Shown: positions 1-8,926, counted from the stretch's first letter. The stretch: DNA of 64,000 nucleotides from Mesosutterella porci (GCF_022134585.1 NZ_JAKNCT010000007.1:1-64000), one strand, 5' to 3'. Program-made: numbers and translations. The notes: generated from the sequence alone by a model not told the origin.

Positions 1-128
1 CGTTCCGATACATTACTCACCCGTTCGCCACTCGCCGGCAGGAGCAAGCTCCCCCGCTGCCGTTCGACTTGCATGTGTAAGGCATGCCGCCAGCGTTCAA
101 TCTGAGCCAGGATCAAACTCTTGAGTTT
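1..128 (-). rRNA. rrs: 16S ribosomal RNA, 5' end only (partial)
   Basis: The reverse complement carries the universal 16S start region (AGAGTTTGATCCTGGCTCAG at 103-122), followed by the V1 helix and the conserved segment that ends in GGGTGAGTAATG. The gene continues past the left edge of the window, so only about 128 nt of the 5' end is present. Its 5' end is placed near 128 by analogy with the E. coli gene. The sequence around ATTGAACGCTGGCGGCATGC is typical of betaproteobacteria. Confidence 0.97.
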
Positions 129-366
129 AATCACTGCTGTTACTGCTGCCCTGTTTCCAGGGCGTCGCGCTCAAAATCATCGACTGGTGATGCGAAAGCT
201 TCTTGCGAAGCCTTCTATCTTCCATTCGTTTTTTTTCGAGCACCTGATTTCTTTTGAGCGGAACTCCCGAAGGAATCCCTGAGGCTCTCAAAAACCAGAT
301 GCCCACGCTTATCGGTTCGTTGTTCAGTTTTTAAAGATCGCTGCGCTTTAAGCGGCGCAGATCATT

Positions 367-395
367 ATTATGCATCATCAATTCCGAAATGTCAA
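367..395 (-). promoter_or_regulatory. rrn operon promoter
   Basis: On the minus strand a consensus -35 (TTGACA, 395-390) is followed by a 17-nt spacer and a CATAAT -10 (372-367). An A/T-rich tract just upstream (about 396-415) resembles an UP element. The roughly 230-nt leader between here and 16S contains GATCTTTAAAAACTG near 325-340, which resembles the boxA-type antitermination region of proteobacterial rRNA leaders. Together with the leader this accounts for the gene-free stretch 129-467. Confidence 0.85.
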
Positions 396-467
396 ATATT
401 TTTCCTGCTTCTTTTCTCGGCCGCTCCGCCTGATGTCATGAGGCTGCCTGCGTCATGGAAAAATCCT

Positions 468-1181
468 CTAGGAAATCTCGGAGCTATAAGGTGCCTCTAT
501 CCAGTTGACCGGCAAGCGGCCGTGCCGGGTCAGCCACTCATTTGCCTTGCGGAAATGCCCGCAACCAATGAAAGGCACCGGAGGCCTGTTAGCTGAAAGC
601 GGGGAGGGATGGTTGCATTTAAGAATCAAATGATCATGGCCCGACGCCATAATCAGCTTCTCTTTTTTTTGGGCGGCGGCGCCCCACAGCAAGAAAACCT
701 TTGGTGCACTGTTTCGTGCCAACGCATCGATGACCTGATCAGTCAGAATTTCCCAACCTCTGCCGGCATGACTCCCTGCCCTCCCCTCCTCTACGGTCAA
801 AACCGCATTCTGAAGGAAAACTCCTTGCAAAGCCCAAAATGACAGGTCTCCGGAAACCGGGCACTGATCAGAGTACTCGCGGCGAAGTTCCTTAAAAATA
901 TTTCTAAGGGAAGGCGGAACAGGGCACTTGGCAGACACGGAAAAAGCCAACCCCTGAGCCTGGTCCCTCTCATGATAGGGATCCTGTCCCATGATGACGA
1001 CCTTCACGCCATCACGCGGCGTCAGTTCGAAAGCCCTAAACGGGGTCGGAGGGTAGATGACAGCTCCCTGCTCTGATCTTTCTTTTAAGAACCTCTCCAG
1101 CCTTAGTCCCGGCTCTGAAAGGAAAAATTTTTTTAAAAGTGGCTCCCACCCGTTGGCTGCGCACCCTTCAGGCCACAGCAT
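468..1181 (-). CDS. ung: uracil-DNA glycosylase
   Basis: Family 1 uracil-DNA glycosylase, 237 aa, which removes uracil from DNA to begin base excision repair. The water-activating loop GQDPYH is at residues 65-70 (catalytic Asp67) and the DNA-intercalation/His loop NHPSPLS begins at residue 190 (His191). The conserved GVFLQNAVLTV segment is also present. The start has GAGGGAGC upstream. The gene overlaps the 3' end of trpC by 14 nt, so it is probably translated from the trp transcript. That is a fortuitous linkage rather than a shared pathway. Confidence 0.97.
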   Translation of the reverse strand: MLWPEGCAANGWEPLLKKFFLSEPGLRLERFLKERSEQGAVIYPPTPFRAFELTPRDGVKVVIMGQDPYHERDQAQGLAFSVSAKCPVPPSLRNIFKELRREYSDQCPVSGDLSFWALQGVFLQNAVLTVEEGRAGSHAGRGWEILTDQVIDALARNSAPKVFLLWGAAAQKKEKLIMASGHDHLILKCNHPSPLSANRPPVPFIGCGHFRKANEWLTRHGRLPVNWIEAPYSSEIS

Positions 1182-1968
1182 AAAAAAGCTCCCTCAGCCC
1201 GGCCCCGGGGTCAGCTTTCCGCATACAGGCTTCCCCAACCAAAAAAGATCGGATTCCAATCTGCTTGAGCCTTGAAACATCGGCCCTGTCGTGGATTCCG
1301 CTTTCACTGACAAGCCATCGGTCCGAAGGCACCAGCTGCTTGAGACGCACCGTCGTCTCGAGACTCACCTCGAAAGTATCCAAATTCCTGTTGTTGATGC
1401 CAATCAGAGCACGTGGAATCTCCAGTGCCCTTTCCAGTTCCTCCTCGTCGTGAGACTCAACGAGGACGTCAAGACCCTGTTCTTCCGCGGCCTGCGCCAT
1501 CTCGCCGAGCTGCGAGGAAGACAAGGCGGCGATCAAAAGAACGGCATCCGCCCCCCAGGCTCGGGCCTCGAGGATCTGATAAGGATCTGACAGAAAATCC
1601 TTTCGCAGTATCGGCAGTGATGAGCACGCCCGCACCTGCATCAGAATTTCACTTGATCCAAGGAAATACCCCTCTTCGGTGAGCACCGACAAACAGGCCG
1701 CACCGTTCCTTTCATAGGACTTGGCAATTTCCTGCGGATTGAACTTTGGACGAATCAGTCCTTTGGACGGACTCGCTTTTTTAATCTCTGCGATGACAGA
1801 GCAACCGCTCAAGGACGCCTTCTCTGCCAGAGCTTTAGAAAAAACATGCCGGGGCCTGGCAGGCAGTTCCTCAATCTGCCGCAGCAGCTGAGCTTCGGGT
1901 ACAGCACTTTTGCGTTCCTTCAGCCGAAGTTCCTTTTCTTTCCAGATCGTTTTCAATATTCCCTGCAT
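1168..1968 (-). CDS. trpC: indole-3-glycerol phosphate synthase
   Basis: Converts CdRP to indole-3-glycerol phosphate in tryptophan synthesis. It is a monofunctional TIM barrel of 266 aa, not fused to TrpF. The N-terminal helix precedes the active-site strand EIKKASPSKG, and the later motifs LLIAAL, INNRNLDTF and VSESGI are all in place. A good Shine-Dalgarno sequence (AAGGGG) precedes the ATG. It follows trpD by 30 nt. trpF, trpB and trpA are not in this window, so the pathway is split across the genome. Confidence 0.97.
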   Translation of the reverse strand: MQGILKTIWKEKELRLKERKSAVPEAQLLRQIEELPARPRHVFSKALAEKASLSGCSVIAEIKKASPSKGLIRPKFNPQEIAKSYERNGAACLSVLTEEGYFLGSSEILMQVRACSSLPILRKDFLSDPYQILEARAWGADAVLLIAALSSSQLGEMAQAAEEQGLDVLVESHDEEELERALEIPRALIGINNRNLDTFEVSLETTVRLKQLVPSDRWLVSESGIHDRADVSRLKQIGIRSFLVGEACMRKADPGAGLRELFYAVA

Positions 1969-1998
1969 GCCAGCCCCTTAGTTCAATGCCGCTAAAAA

Positions 1999-3051
1999 TT
2001 AATACCTAACCGGAGGTTCTGTCCCGGCAAGTTCGTTTGTTTTCGCGACATATGCGCGCATTTTTTCCAAAGCAGCCCCGCTGTCGACAGCTTCCCGGGC
2101 CTTTTGAATTCCTGCGGCAATGGAAGGAACAAGGCCTGCCGTGTAAAGCCCGACGCCCGAGTTGAAAATCACCACTGTCTTTGCCGGGGTGTTTTCGCCA
2201 TGAAGGACGTCCAGCATCATTTTTACAGACTCTTCGGGGCTGTTGACCTGGAGATGGCGGACAGAGCTCATCGGCAGATTGAAGTCTTCCGGATGAATGT
2301 CGTATTCACGAATCTTCCCGTCAATTAATTCGCCAATCATGGTTTTGGCACCAAGGCTGACCTCATCCATCCCATCACAGCCGTAGACAACCAAAGCCCG
2401 CCGCAGTCCCAGGTCTTTCAAAACCCGTACGCAGATGCCAACTAGATCCTGATGGAACACGCCCAGCATTTCGCAACCGGCATTTGCAGGGTTGGTCAGG
2501 GGCCCCAGAATATTGAAAATCGTCCTGACCCCCAGCTCCTTACGGACGGGAGCCGCATACTTCATGGCCGCGTGATGCAGCGGAGCAAACATAAATCCTG
2601 TGCCCGTCTCCTCGATGCACTGCGCGATCTGCTCGGGGTTGAGCATGATGTTGCCGCCGATAGCCTTCAGCGCATCCGCAGCCCCAGACTTTGAGGAAAC
2701 AGACCCGCCGCCGTGTTTGGCAACCCGCCCGCCAGCTGCGGCGATGACAAACATCGAAGTCGTGGAAATATTGAACGTTTTCGCCCCGTCTCCGCCTGTC
2801 CCCACAATGTCCAAAAGCGTTTCCGGGTTCTTGACTACCACTTTCTTGGAGAGCTGGCGCATTACTTTTGCCGCCGCCGTAATTTCACCGATCGTCTCTT
2901 TTTTTACCCTCAGACCGATTGTTAGGCCTGCAATCTGCGCCTGAGTCAGCTTCCCGGTCATGAGCTCCATCCAGATCTGCGTCATTTCATCCGGGAATAT
3001 TTCCCTGTGCTCAACCGTTCTCTGAATGGCCTCTGAGATAGTAATAGTCAT
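1999..3051 (-). CDS. trpD: anthranilate phosphoribosyltransferase
   Basis: Transfers phosphoribosyl from PRPP to anthranilate, the second committed step of tryptophan synthesis. It has 350 aa, the normal length. The PRPP-binding glycine-rich loop [13 protein letters not shown] lies near residues 85-97, and [17 protein letters not shown] follows. The start ATG is preceded by GAGGTAAAA. The gene is separated from trpG by a small exported-protein gene, which is unusual. Confidence 0.97.
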   Translation of the reverse strand: MTITISEAIQRTVEHREIFPDEMTQIWMELMTGKLTQAQIAGLTIGLRVKKETIGEITAAAKVMRQLSKKVVVKNPETLLDIVGTGGDGAKTFNISTTSMFVIAAAGGRVAKHGGGSVSSKSGAADALKAIGGNIMLNPEQIAQCIEETGTGFMFAPLHHAAMKYAAPVRKELGVRTIFNILGPLTNPANAGCEMLGVFHQDLVGICVRVLKDLGLRRALVVYGCDGMDEVSLGAKTMIGELIDGKIREYDIHPEDFNLPMSSVRHLQVNSPEESVKMMLDVLHGENTPAKTVVIFNSGVGLYTAGLVPSIAAGIQKAREAVDSGAALEKMRAYVAKTNELAGTEPPVRY

Positions 3052-3079
3052 TTTTACCTCGCAGTTAAGAGTTTAAAGA

Positions 3080-3541
3080 TCACTGATTATTACCCGAAGA
3101 ACCGGGGGAGAACCGCAGAAAACTGCTCAGGGCCCCGATCCGCGTGTGCAAAAGATTAATCCGGCAGGCAATCATCTGATTCCCCGCTCCGGTTCCGCTG
3201 CCCATCATCGCACTTTCGAACCCGCACTCCTTCTTGGCGTAGAGTTCGAATGCGCTGTTCGCTGAGCTGAGCATCGATGTCAAGCCGCCCGCACGCTTGT
3301 GCTTTTTCTGCCCGGCTCCATAGGGCTGGCCCTCGCGGTCAGACAGCTGCGCAGACAGCTTCTCAAGGATTTCCTCGTATTCGCGCTGGGTTTGGTCCAA
3401 CTCCTTTTGAAGGCACTGACGGACCTGAACCCGATTTTCCGCATTTTTGTAACACTCAGACAATGCCTCTGCCTGAACAGATGCGGACACCAGCATTAAA
3501 AATGATGCACTCGCGCAAAATGCACATTTTCCAAACGCCAT
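3080..3541 (-). CDS. LprI-like / DUF1311-type periplasmic protein
   Basis: A 153-aa protein with an N-terminal signal peptide (hydrophobic core about residues 7-22, AQA-like cleavage at VQAEA). The mature part has the LprI/DUF1311 pattern: a paired Cys (SECYKN ... RQCLQKELD), a Y-x4-L helix, an ECGFE segment and a final MIACRINLLHTRIGAL. Some members of this family inhibit host lysozyme, but most have no known function. Its start lies 3 nt after the trpG stop, with AAGGATTT upstream, so it is translationally linked to trpG. Its role within a trp operon is unknown. Confidence 0.75.
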   Translation of the reverse strand: MAFGKCAFCASASFLMLVSASVQAEALSECYKNAENRVQVRQCLQKELDQTQREYEEILEKLSAQLSDREGQPYGAGQKKHKRAGGLTSMLSSANSAFELYAKKECGFESAMMGSGTGAGNQMIACRINLLHTRIGALSSFLRFSPGSSGNNQ

Positions 3542-3544
3542 TTT

Positions 3545-4114
3545 CTAAATCCTTACATCAAGGAAATTCTTGAGCATCTCCATCCCGTGTTCCGTTGCGA
3601 TGGACTCCGGATGAAACTGAACGCCCTGGATATCGTATTTCTTGTGGCGAACCCCCATGATCTCTCCGTCCGAAGATGTCGCCGTCACCTGGAGGCAGGA
3701 AGGAAGCGCATGAGGATCAATCACCAGAGAATGGTATCTTGCAACTGAAATGCCTTGCGGCAGCCCCTTGAAAACGCCCTCGTTGGTATGTTGGATGACA
3801 TCAGTCTTGCCGTGCATCACGCGACCGGCAAGCGAAATTCTTCCCCCGAAGACCTCGCCGATCGCCTGGTGCCCGAGGCACACCCCCAGAATGGGCATCT
3901 TGCCTGCGAAATATTTGATCGCCGATTCTGAGATGCCTGCATTTTTAGGGACGCTGGGCCCCGGAGAAATGCACAGATAATCCGGCCTGAGACGTTCAAT
4001 TTCCTCAAGCGATGTCTCATCGTTTCTAAATACCCTGACGTCCTGCCCCAGCTTTCCAAAATACTGGACGAGGTTATAGGTAAAACTGTCGTAATTGTCG
4101 ATCATGACCAGCAT
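3545..4114 (-). CDS. trpG: anthranilate synthase component II (glutamine amidotransferase)
   Basis: A 189-aa class I glutamine amidotransferase that supplies ammonia to TrpE. The nucleophile elbow GVCLGHQAIG places Cys79, and the His-Glu pair of the triad lies in HPESI (His168, Glu170). As in many bacteria it could also serve p-aminobenzoate synthase; a separate pabA is not seen here. AGGAG precedes the ATG. It starts 9 nt after trpE. Confidence 0.97.
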   Translation of the reverse strand: MLVMIDNYDSFTYNLVQYFGKLGQDVRVFRNDETSLEEIERLRPDYLCISPGPSVPKNAGISESAIKYFAGKMPILGVCLGHQAIGEVFGGRISLAGRVMHGKTDVIQHTNEGVFKGLPQGISVARYHSLVIDPHALPSCLQVTATSSDGEIMGVRHKKYDIQGVQFHPESIATEHGMEMLKNFLDVRI

Positions 4115-4123
4115 GGCGTTCTC

Positions 4124-5617
4124 CTAAATTGCCTGTTCCAGCCCGTCTTCAACCATCTCTGCCGCCCTCAAAACGGCCCTGGCCTTGGTTTCAGTTTCCA
4201 TGTACTCATTTTCCGGAATGGAATCTGCGACTATGCCTGCTGCCGCCTGCGCATACAGCATCTTGTTTTTGATAATGGCCGTGCGAATAGCGATGCACAT
4301 ATCCATGTCCCCGGCATAGGAAAAGTAACCGACGGCTCCGCCGTAAATGCCGCGGCGAACGGGTTCGAGCTCATCGATAATTTCCATGGCCCGGATCTTG
4401 GGGGCACCGGTGAGCGTACCGGCGGGAAATGAAGCCTTAAAGACATCAAAATTCGACAGCCCCGGGCGAAGACGCCCTTCAACCTCGCTGACAAGGTGCT
4501 GGATGTGACTGTATTTTTCTACGACAAACTTATCCGGGACATTAACCGAACCAATTTCCGCGATACGTCCGATGTCGTTGCGGGCCAAGTCGATGAGCAT
4601 CAGATGCTCGGCTTTTTCCTTGGGATCAGTCTTCAGATCATTTTCAAATTTCTGATCCTGCTGCGGCGTCAGCCCCCTCCTGCGCGAACCCGCTATGGGG
4701 CGAATGTACACTTTCCGAGTTCCATCCGGCTCTCCTTCGCTTCGGACCAGAATTTCAGGAGAAGCGCCAACAATATGGAAATCGCCAAAATCGTAATAGT
4801 ACATATAAGGCGAAGGATTCAGAGAACGCAGCGACCTGTAGAGGGATATTGGCTCATTGGCAAATTTTCTGGCGATCCTTTGCCCGATCTGGACCTGCAT
4901 CACCTCCCCCTGAGCGATATAGTCCTTAGCCTTCTGAACCGCGGCTAGATAATCCTTTTTCGCAAACTCGCGGATTTCCGCCTGGCGCACGCCAGGCCCC
5001 ACATACGGATTTTCAGTCGCCCTATGCAGCTTCTGCCGAAGTTCACGCAGACGGTTTACGCCCCTGGAATAGGCTTCAGGATGATTGGGATCGACATGGA
5101 TGATCATGTAAATACGGCCGGAGATATTGTCAACCACCGCTATTTCTTCCGTCAGAAGAAGCACGATATCCGGAACACCCAGGTCATCCTTCTTGGGCGC
5201 CCCCAGCTTCTTTTCAATCAGACGAACCGTGTCGTAGCCCAGATACCCCACGAGTCCGCCGCTGAATCTAGGAAGACCGGGGCGCGGAGCTACCTTAAAG
5301 CGATGGAAGTACTTCTCAATGGCTTCCAGAGGGTTGCCCTCCAGCACTTCGATGACTTTCCCATCCTCAACGACGCGGGCCCGCGAATCCTCTCCGTTGA
5401 TCCTTACTTCAATTCTCCGGCGGGCCGGCAGACCTATGAATGAGTAGCGCGCAAACCGCTCGCCTCCTGCTACTGATTCCAGCAGAAAGCTGTTGGGCCG
5501 GTCAGCCAGTTTTCTGTAAATAGACAAAGGGGTGTCCAGGTCAGCTAGGCACTCCGCAACCAAGGGAATGCGGTTGTAGCCTTCTGAGGCCAGGGCTTTG
5601 AATTCGGATTCGAGCAT
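4124..5617 (-). CDS. trpE: anthranilate synthase component I
   Basis: A 497-aa chorismate-utilising enzyme that makes anthranilate from chorismate with TrpG. The N-terminal LLES element (residues 45-48) and NPSPYMYY form the tryptophan-binding site of feedback-sensitive TrpE proteins, so allosteric inhibition by Trp is likely. The catalytic core contains RPIAGSRRRG and GTLTGAPKIRAME. AGGAGT precedes the start. It is the first structural gene of the trp cluster, downstream of a structured leader of about 270 nt. Confidence 0.97.
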   Translation of the reverse strand: MLESEFKALASEGYNRIPLVAECLADLDTPLSIYRKLADRPNSFLLESVAGGERFARYSFIGLPARRRIEVRINGEDSRARVVEDGKVIEVLEGNPLEAIEKYFHRFKVAPRPGLPRFSGGLVGYLGYDTVRLIEKKLGAPKKDDLGVPDIVLLLTEEIAVVDNISGRIYMIIHVDPNHPEAYSRGVNRLRELRQKLHRATENPYVGPGVRQAEIREFAKKDYLAAVQKAKDYIAQGEVMQVQIGQRIARKFANEPISLYRSLRSLNPSPYMYYYDFGDFHIVGASPEILVRSEGEPDGTRKVYIRPIAGSRRRGLTPQQDQKFENDLKTDPKEKAEHLMLIDLARNDIGRIAEIGSVNVPDKFVVEKYSHIQHLVSEVEGRLRPGLSNFDVFKASFPAGTLTGAPKIRAMEIIDELEPVRRGIYGGAVGYFSYAGDMDMCIAIRTAIIKNKMLYAQAAAGIVADSIPENEYMETETKARAVLRAAEMVEDGLEQAI

Positions 5618-5721
5618 AGGGTACTCCTGCTAAATCGTCTGCCCCTGTCCCGGCGAGCTCTGAGCCCGCCTTGGTAAAAAATTCAATAAGGAGCAGACAA
5701 AAGAAATACGGAAAACAAGGG

Positions 5722-5748
5722 AATTCCCCGGAAAACGCGCAGGGAATT
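5722..5748 (-). promoter_or_regulatory. candidate attenuator stem-loop upstream of trpE
   Basis: On the minus strand AATTCCC (5748-5742) and GGGGAATT (5729-5722) can form a stem with a 12-nt loop, followed by a pyrimidine-rich tract (CCCTTGTTTTCC). It lies between the stop of a short ORF with two Trp codons and trpE. A second, stronger stem lies upstream (CCGGGTGGCAG with CTGCACACCCGG, 5820-5787). Attenuation of trpE is an inference. I could not identify a clean set of mutually exclusive 1:2, 2:3 and 3:4 pairings. Confidence 0.4.
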
Positions 5749-5762
5749 AATACGGCAGAAGC

Positions 5763-5855
5763 TTAGAGACGCCAAGACCATGCCCCCCGGGTGTGCAGAC
5801 GGATCGACGCTGCCACCCGGCTGATGCTTCCAAATGAAACCGCAAACATCAACAT
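5763..5855 (-). CDS. trpL: possible trp operon leader peptide
   Basis: A short ORF of 30 codons, 145 nt upstream of trpE, ends in GAWSWRL-stop, with two Trp codons (TGG TCT TGG) near its end, as expected of an attenuation leader peptide. The ATG at 5855 has no good ribosome site. A GTG at 5816, with GGAAG about 10 nt upstream, would give a 17-residue peptide with the same end. Homologues are not known to me. The two Trp codons could be chance, so this is a candidate only. Confidence 0.4.
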   Translation of the reverse strand: MLMFAVSFGSISRVAASIRLHTRGAWSWRL

Positions 5856-5886
5856 GATCTAGCCAAAGAAAAGGGATAAGAGAGGA

Positions 5887-6585
5887 TCAGCGCCGCATCT
5901 GTTTCAGCGCTTCACCAATATTGTCAAATATAGCACTAAAACCATTTTCGGAGGCCCACCTGTCTATGGGCACGCCTTCGTTATAGCCGGTTCTGACTAA
6001 AACGGACTGCATTCCCGCAGCTCGGGCAGCCAGAGCGTCATTTCGGGAATCGCCGAACATGGCGCATTGCCCCGCAGCAACGCCCAGCCTGCGGGAGGCC
6101 AGCAGAAGCATGTCCGGTGCGGGCTTCGGGGAGAGCCCGCCATCAGGAGAGATCCTCAAATTTTCCGGGAAAAACTCTTCCAATTCTGTTTTTTTTAGAA
6201 CGTCTCCAATCAGAGCTCCAGCCTTGTTTGTCACCAGAGCAAGCGGAATGCCGTCTGCCCGTAAGGCAGCCAGCGACTCTTTTACCGTAGGCATCAGCCG
6301 GGTATGCGTGTTTCCGGAAACTGAAAGAGCGTTCACATAGTCCCTTGTGAATTTCTGTATCTCCTCTTCCCCGGCCTCCGGCAGCCTCGCCTGAAGAACC
6401 CGCTGAGCCAGGTTGACCACTCCTTTCCCGATATAGCGGCCGACCTCCTCCTCGCTCATCGAGGCCAGATGCCATTTCCTGAGAACCTGCTCGATTCCGA
6501 AATGCAGATCCGGCAGCGAGTCCACCAGAGTTCCATCCAGATCAAACAAAATGGCTTCGATTTTTCCTAAATACTGTACGCTCAC
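5887..6585 (-). CDS. gph: phosphoglycolate phosphatase (HAD family)
   Basis: Hydrolyses 2-phosphoglycolate, for example that released during repair of DNA 3' ends. About 232 aa, with the HAD motifs DLDGTLVDS (nucleophile Asp15), a VTNKAG motif II and FGDSRND motif IV. GTG at 6585 is preferred over GTG at 6594, because AAAAGG immediately upstream is spaced properly only for 6585. The rpe-gph pairing, with 12 nt between them, is common in proteobacteria. Confidence 0.93.
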   Translation of the reverse strand: MSVQYLGKIEAILFDLDGTLVDSLPDLHFGIEQVLRKWHLASMSEEEVGRYIGKGVVNLAQRVLQARLPEAGEEEIQKFTRDYVNALSVSGNTHTRLMPTVKESLAALRADGIPLALVTNKAGALIGDVLKKTELEEFFPENLRISPDGGLSPKPAPDMLLLASRRLGVAAGQCAMFGDSRNDALAARAAGMQSVLVRTGYNEGVPIDRWASENGFSAIFDNIGEALKQMRR

Positions 6586-6597
6586 GAACAGCACCTT

Positions 6598-7290
6598 TTA
6601 AATTCCCGATTTACCAATTTCGTCGCGCATGCTCCGCATAGCCTGCCGATAGCCGTCCTTGCCCTTCTGCCCGAATATGGCCGACCCGGCGACAAAAGTA
6701 TCCGCACCGGCAGCGGCGATGCTGGCAATGTTTGCGGTTTTGACGCCTCCGTCGACCTCCAGCCGAATCATGTGTCCTGTCTCACTTTCATGCTGGTTCA
6801 GGACTTTCCTTGCTGCCTTTATTTTCGGAAGGCAGGAAGAGATGAACTTCTGCCCACCAAATCCCGGGTTGACGCTCATAAGAAGAACCATATCCACTTT
6901 ATCCAGCACATAGTCCAGACAGGAAAGAGGGGTCGCAGGGTTAAGGGCGAGCCCTGCATGAATCCCAAAGGAGCGGATCAGCTGAAGCGTGCGGTCTATA
7001 TGCCTGCACGCCTCAGCATGAAAAGTAATCCAATTGGCGCCCGCCTCAGCAAAAGGACCAACCAGCGCATCGACTGGCTCGACCATGAGATGCACATCGA
7101 TGTCAACCGCAGTGTAGGGGCGGATTGCCTTTAAGACGCAGGGACCGATGGTCAAATTAGGAACAAAATGGTTGTCCATCACATCAAAATGAATCCAGTC
7201 AGCTCCTGCTTCCACGACGTCTTTGACTTCCTCCCCCAGCCGGGCGAAATCTGCCGACAAAAGAGAAGGGGCTATGAAAATTTTTTTCAT
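6598..7290 (-). CDS. rpe: ribulose-phosphate 3-epimerase
   Basis: Interconverts ribulose 5-phosphate and xylulose 5-phosphate in the pentose phosphate pathway. A 230-aa TIM barrel with APSLLSADF at the N terminus, the metal-binding HFDVMDN and HLMVEP strands, [12 protein letters not shown] and LEVDGGV. AAGGAA precedes the ATG. It is first in a two-gene unit with gph and diverges from mltA. Confidence 0.97.
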   Translation of the reverse strand: MKKIFIAPSLLSADFARLGEEVKDVVEAGADWIHFDVMDNHFVPNLTIGPCVLKAIRPYTAVDIDVHLMVEPVDALVGPFAEAGANWITFHAEACRHIDRTLQLIRSFGIHAGLALNPATPLSCLDYVLDKVDMVLLMSVNPGFGGQKFISSCLPKIKAARKVLNQHESETGHMIRLEVDGGVKTANIASIAAAGADTFVAGSAIFGQKGKDGYRQAMRSMRDEIGKSGI

Positions 7291-7347
7291 CCGCTTTTCC
7301 TTGCGTTAAAGGGTAGTGTTATTTTAAAAGACCCCTGAGGTTTTCTT

Positions 7348-7376
7348 TTGCACCCTTTTCCTGCTTTGTTTATATA
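7348..7376 (+). promoter_or_regulatory. candidate promoter of mltA
   Basis: TTGCAC (7348-7353), a 17-nt spacer and TATATA (7371-7376) form a good sigma70-type promoter in the divergent rpe/mltA spacer. Transcription would begin only a few bases before the proposed GTG start at 7389, so the mRNA would be nearly leaderless unless another promoter is used. Confidence 0.5.
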
Positions 7377-7388
7377 AAAGAGACTATC

Positions 7389-8585
7389 GTGAACTTTCAG
7401 CCGCTTCGCTGGATTCCGTCCCTCGTTCTGGCCGGCATCGCCAGCCTCGCCCTTTTCGGCTGCCAGAGCGTTCAGCCCCCCTCAGCCCAGATCAACCGCG
7501 TCAGCCACATGCCCCGGTTTGAACCCGCTTCCTTCTCTGATTTCCAGCATGTTTCGGCAAAAGACTGGGAAAATGCAAAGCAATCTTTCCAGTCTTCCTG
7601 TGCGCTGCCAGGATTCAGACAGTCTTCGCTCTGGGGACGGAGCTGCGCTTCTTTAGAAAATCAGAGCTCTGCGCGGAACTTCTTTTCCAACGGCTTCACA
7701 GTCTGGAAAATCCTGGATGAAAAACTCACGGACGGCGCCTCTTCCTTTTCAGCTACAGGTTTGCTCACCGGCTATTACGAACCTGTCCTGAAAGCCTCGC
7801 TGAAACGAACGGCTCAGTACTCCTGGCCTGTCCTATCTACTCCTCCGGATCTGATAGACGTTGACCTAGTCACTTTGTACCCCGAATTGAAGGGAAAAAG
7901 AGTCCGGGGCAAACTTTCTGGCCGCAGGCTCATCCCCTATGACGACCGGCACTCCATTGACGAACGAAGAGATCTTTACCCATATGCGATTGCCTGGCTG
8001 TCAGATCCGATTGACCAGCTTTTTCTGCAGATTCAGGGATCCGGCCAGCTTCAGATCCCTGGGAGGGGGGTTATCAGGGTCACTTACGCCAACCAAAACG
8101 GCCATCCATACAAAGCCGTGGCGCAATGGCTCATCAGGAAGGGATACATCACTCCCAAAGAGGCATCCATGCAGGCCATCAGGGCCTGGGCCAAGGACAA
8201 TCCGGGAGAGATCCGCAGCCTGCTTGATTACAACCCCAGCTACGTGTTTTTCAGGCAGGACTTAACCGCCCGGCCTGGCCAAGGGCCCCGCGGAGCGCAG
8301 GGAGTCCCGCTGACCCCTCTGGCCTCCGTTGCGGTTGACCGCAGCATATGGAAGTTCGGCAGTCCGTTCATTCTTCAAGTGAGGCAGAGTTCTCCGGACA
8401 TTCACTTTGTAAGGCCGGTCATAGCCCAGGATACAGGAGGAGCCATCAGGGGCATTCTCCGCTTCGATTATTTCTGGGGCTCAGGCGACGAGGCGGGGGA
8501 CATGGCCGGAAGGCAAAAAAGCCAAGTCTCTGCTTGGATTCTGGTTCCCCGCGGCCACCGGCCGGAAGAACTTCTCCGGCCCTGA
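7389..8585 (+). CDS. mltA: membrane-bound lytic murein transglycosylase A
   Basis: A 398-aa outer-membrane lipoprotein that cleaves peptidoglycan glycan strands to 1,6-anhydromuropeptides. The signal peptide ends in the lipobox LFGC (Cys25). The MltA domain includes LTGYYEP, PYDDR, LQIQGSGQL and the C-terminal 3D domain with QDTGGAIRG and RFDYFWGSGDEAG, which holds the catalytic Asp region. The start is GTG and only a weak AAAAGAG precedes it. The lipoprotein signal peptide supports this start. Confidence 0.93.
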   Translation: MNFQPLRWIPSLVLAGIASLALFGCQSVQPPSAQINRVSHMPRFEPASFSDFQHVSAKDWENAKQSFQSSCALPGFRQSSLWGRSCASLENQSSARNFFSNGFTVWKILDEKLTDGASSFSATGLLTGYYEPVLKASLKRTAQYSWPVLSTPPDLIDVDLVTLYPELKGKRVRGKLSGRRLIPYDDRHSIDERRDLYPYAIAWLSDPIDQLFLQIQGSGQLQIPGRGVIRVTYANQNGHPYKAVAQWLIRKGYITPKEASMQAIRAWAKDNPGEIRSLLDYNPSYVFFRQDLTARPGQGPRGAQGVPLTPLASVAVDRSIWKFGSPFILQVRQSSPDIHFVRPVIAQDTGGAIRGILRFDYFWGSGDEAGDMAGRQKSQVSAWILVPRGHRPEELLRP

Positions 8586-8759
8586 GCCAGGGCGGCACAA
8601 ATATAAGCTCCAGAGCTGGACGTCCCTTGGCGGCTAGAAAATCGACACTCATGCTCTGCGGAACTGGCCGCCTGTCCGTCTTTGAAGCTGTCAACCTACT
8701 TAGTTTTTTGAGGGATCAAGGCTTGCATTCAAGAAATCGCACCAGAGGCTCAAATAGAA

Positions 8760-8789
8760 TTGGATTTTTATGAAAAACTGTGCTAGGAT
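8760..8789 (+). promoter_or_regulatory. candidate tRNA-Phe promoter
   Basis: TTGGAT (8760-8765), an 18-nt spacer and TAGGAT (8784-8789) would start transcription about 8-10 nt upstream of the tRNA. No terminator is obvious after mltA, so readthrough from mltA is also possible. Confidence 0.45.
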
Positions 8790-8804
8790 ATTATCCTCTC
8801 GCGT

Positions 8805-8880
<76 letters not shown>

Positions 8881-8887
8881 CTCATAC

Positions 8888-8926
8888 AAAAAAGCGTCTT
8901 GCGATTGAATCGCTTGACGCTTTTTT
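8888..8926 (+). terminator. terminator after tRNA-Phe
   Basis: AAAAAAGCGTC pairs with GACGCTTTTTT, and the loop holds a nested GCGAT/ATCGC stem. This makes a long hairpin ending in a U-tract. It starts 8 nt after the tRNA. Because the A-tract mirrors the T-tract it could stop transcription from either side. Confidence 0.9.

Noticed and set aside
5787-5820. CCGGGTG-type hairpin as the gph terminator
   Set aside because: gph is transcribed toward lower coordinates and ends at 5887, so position would fit, but no T-tract follows; it was kept only as part of the trpE leader.
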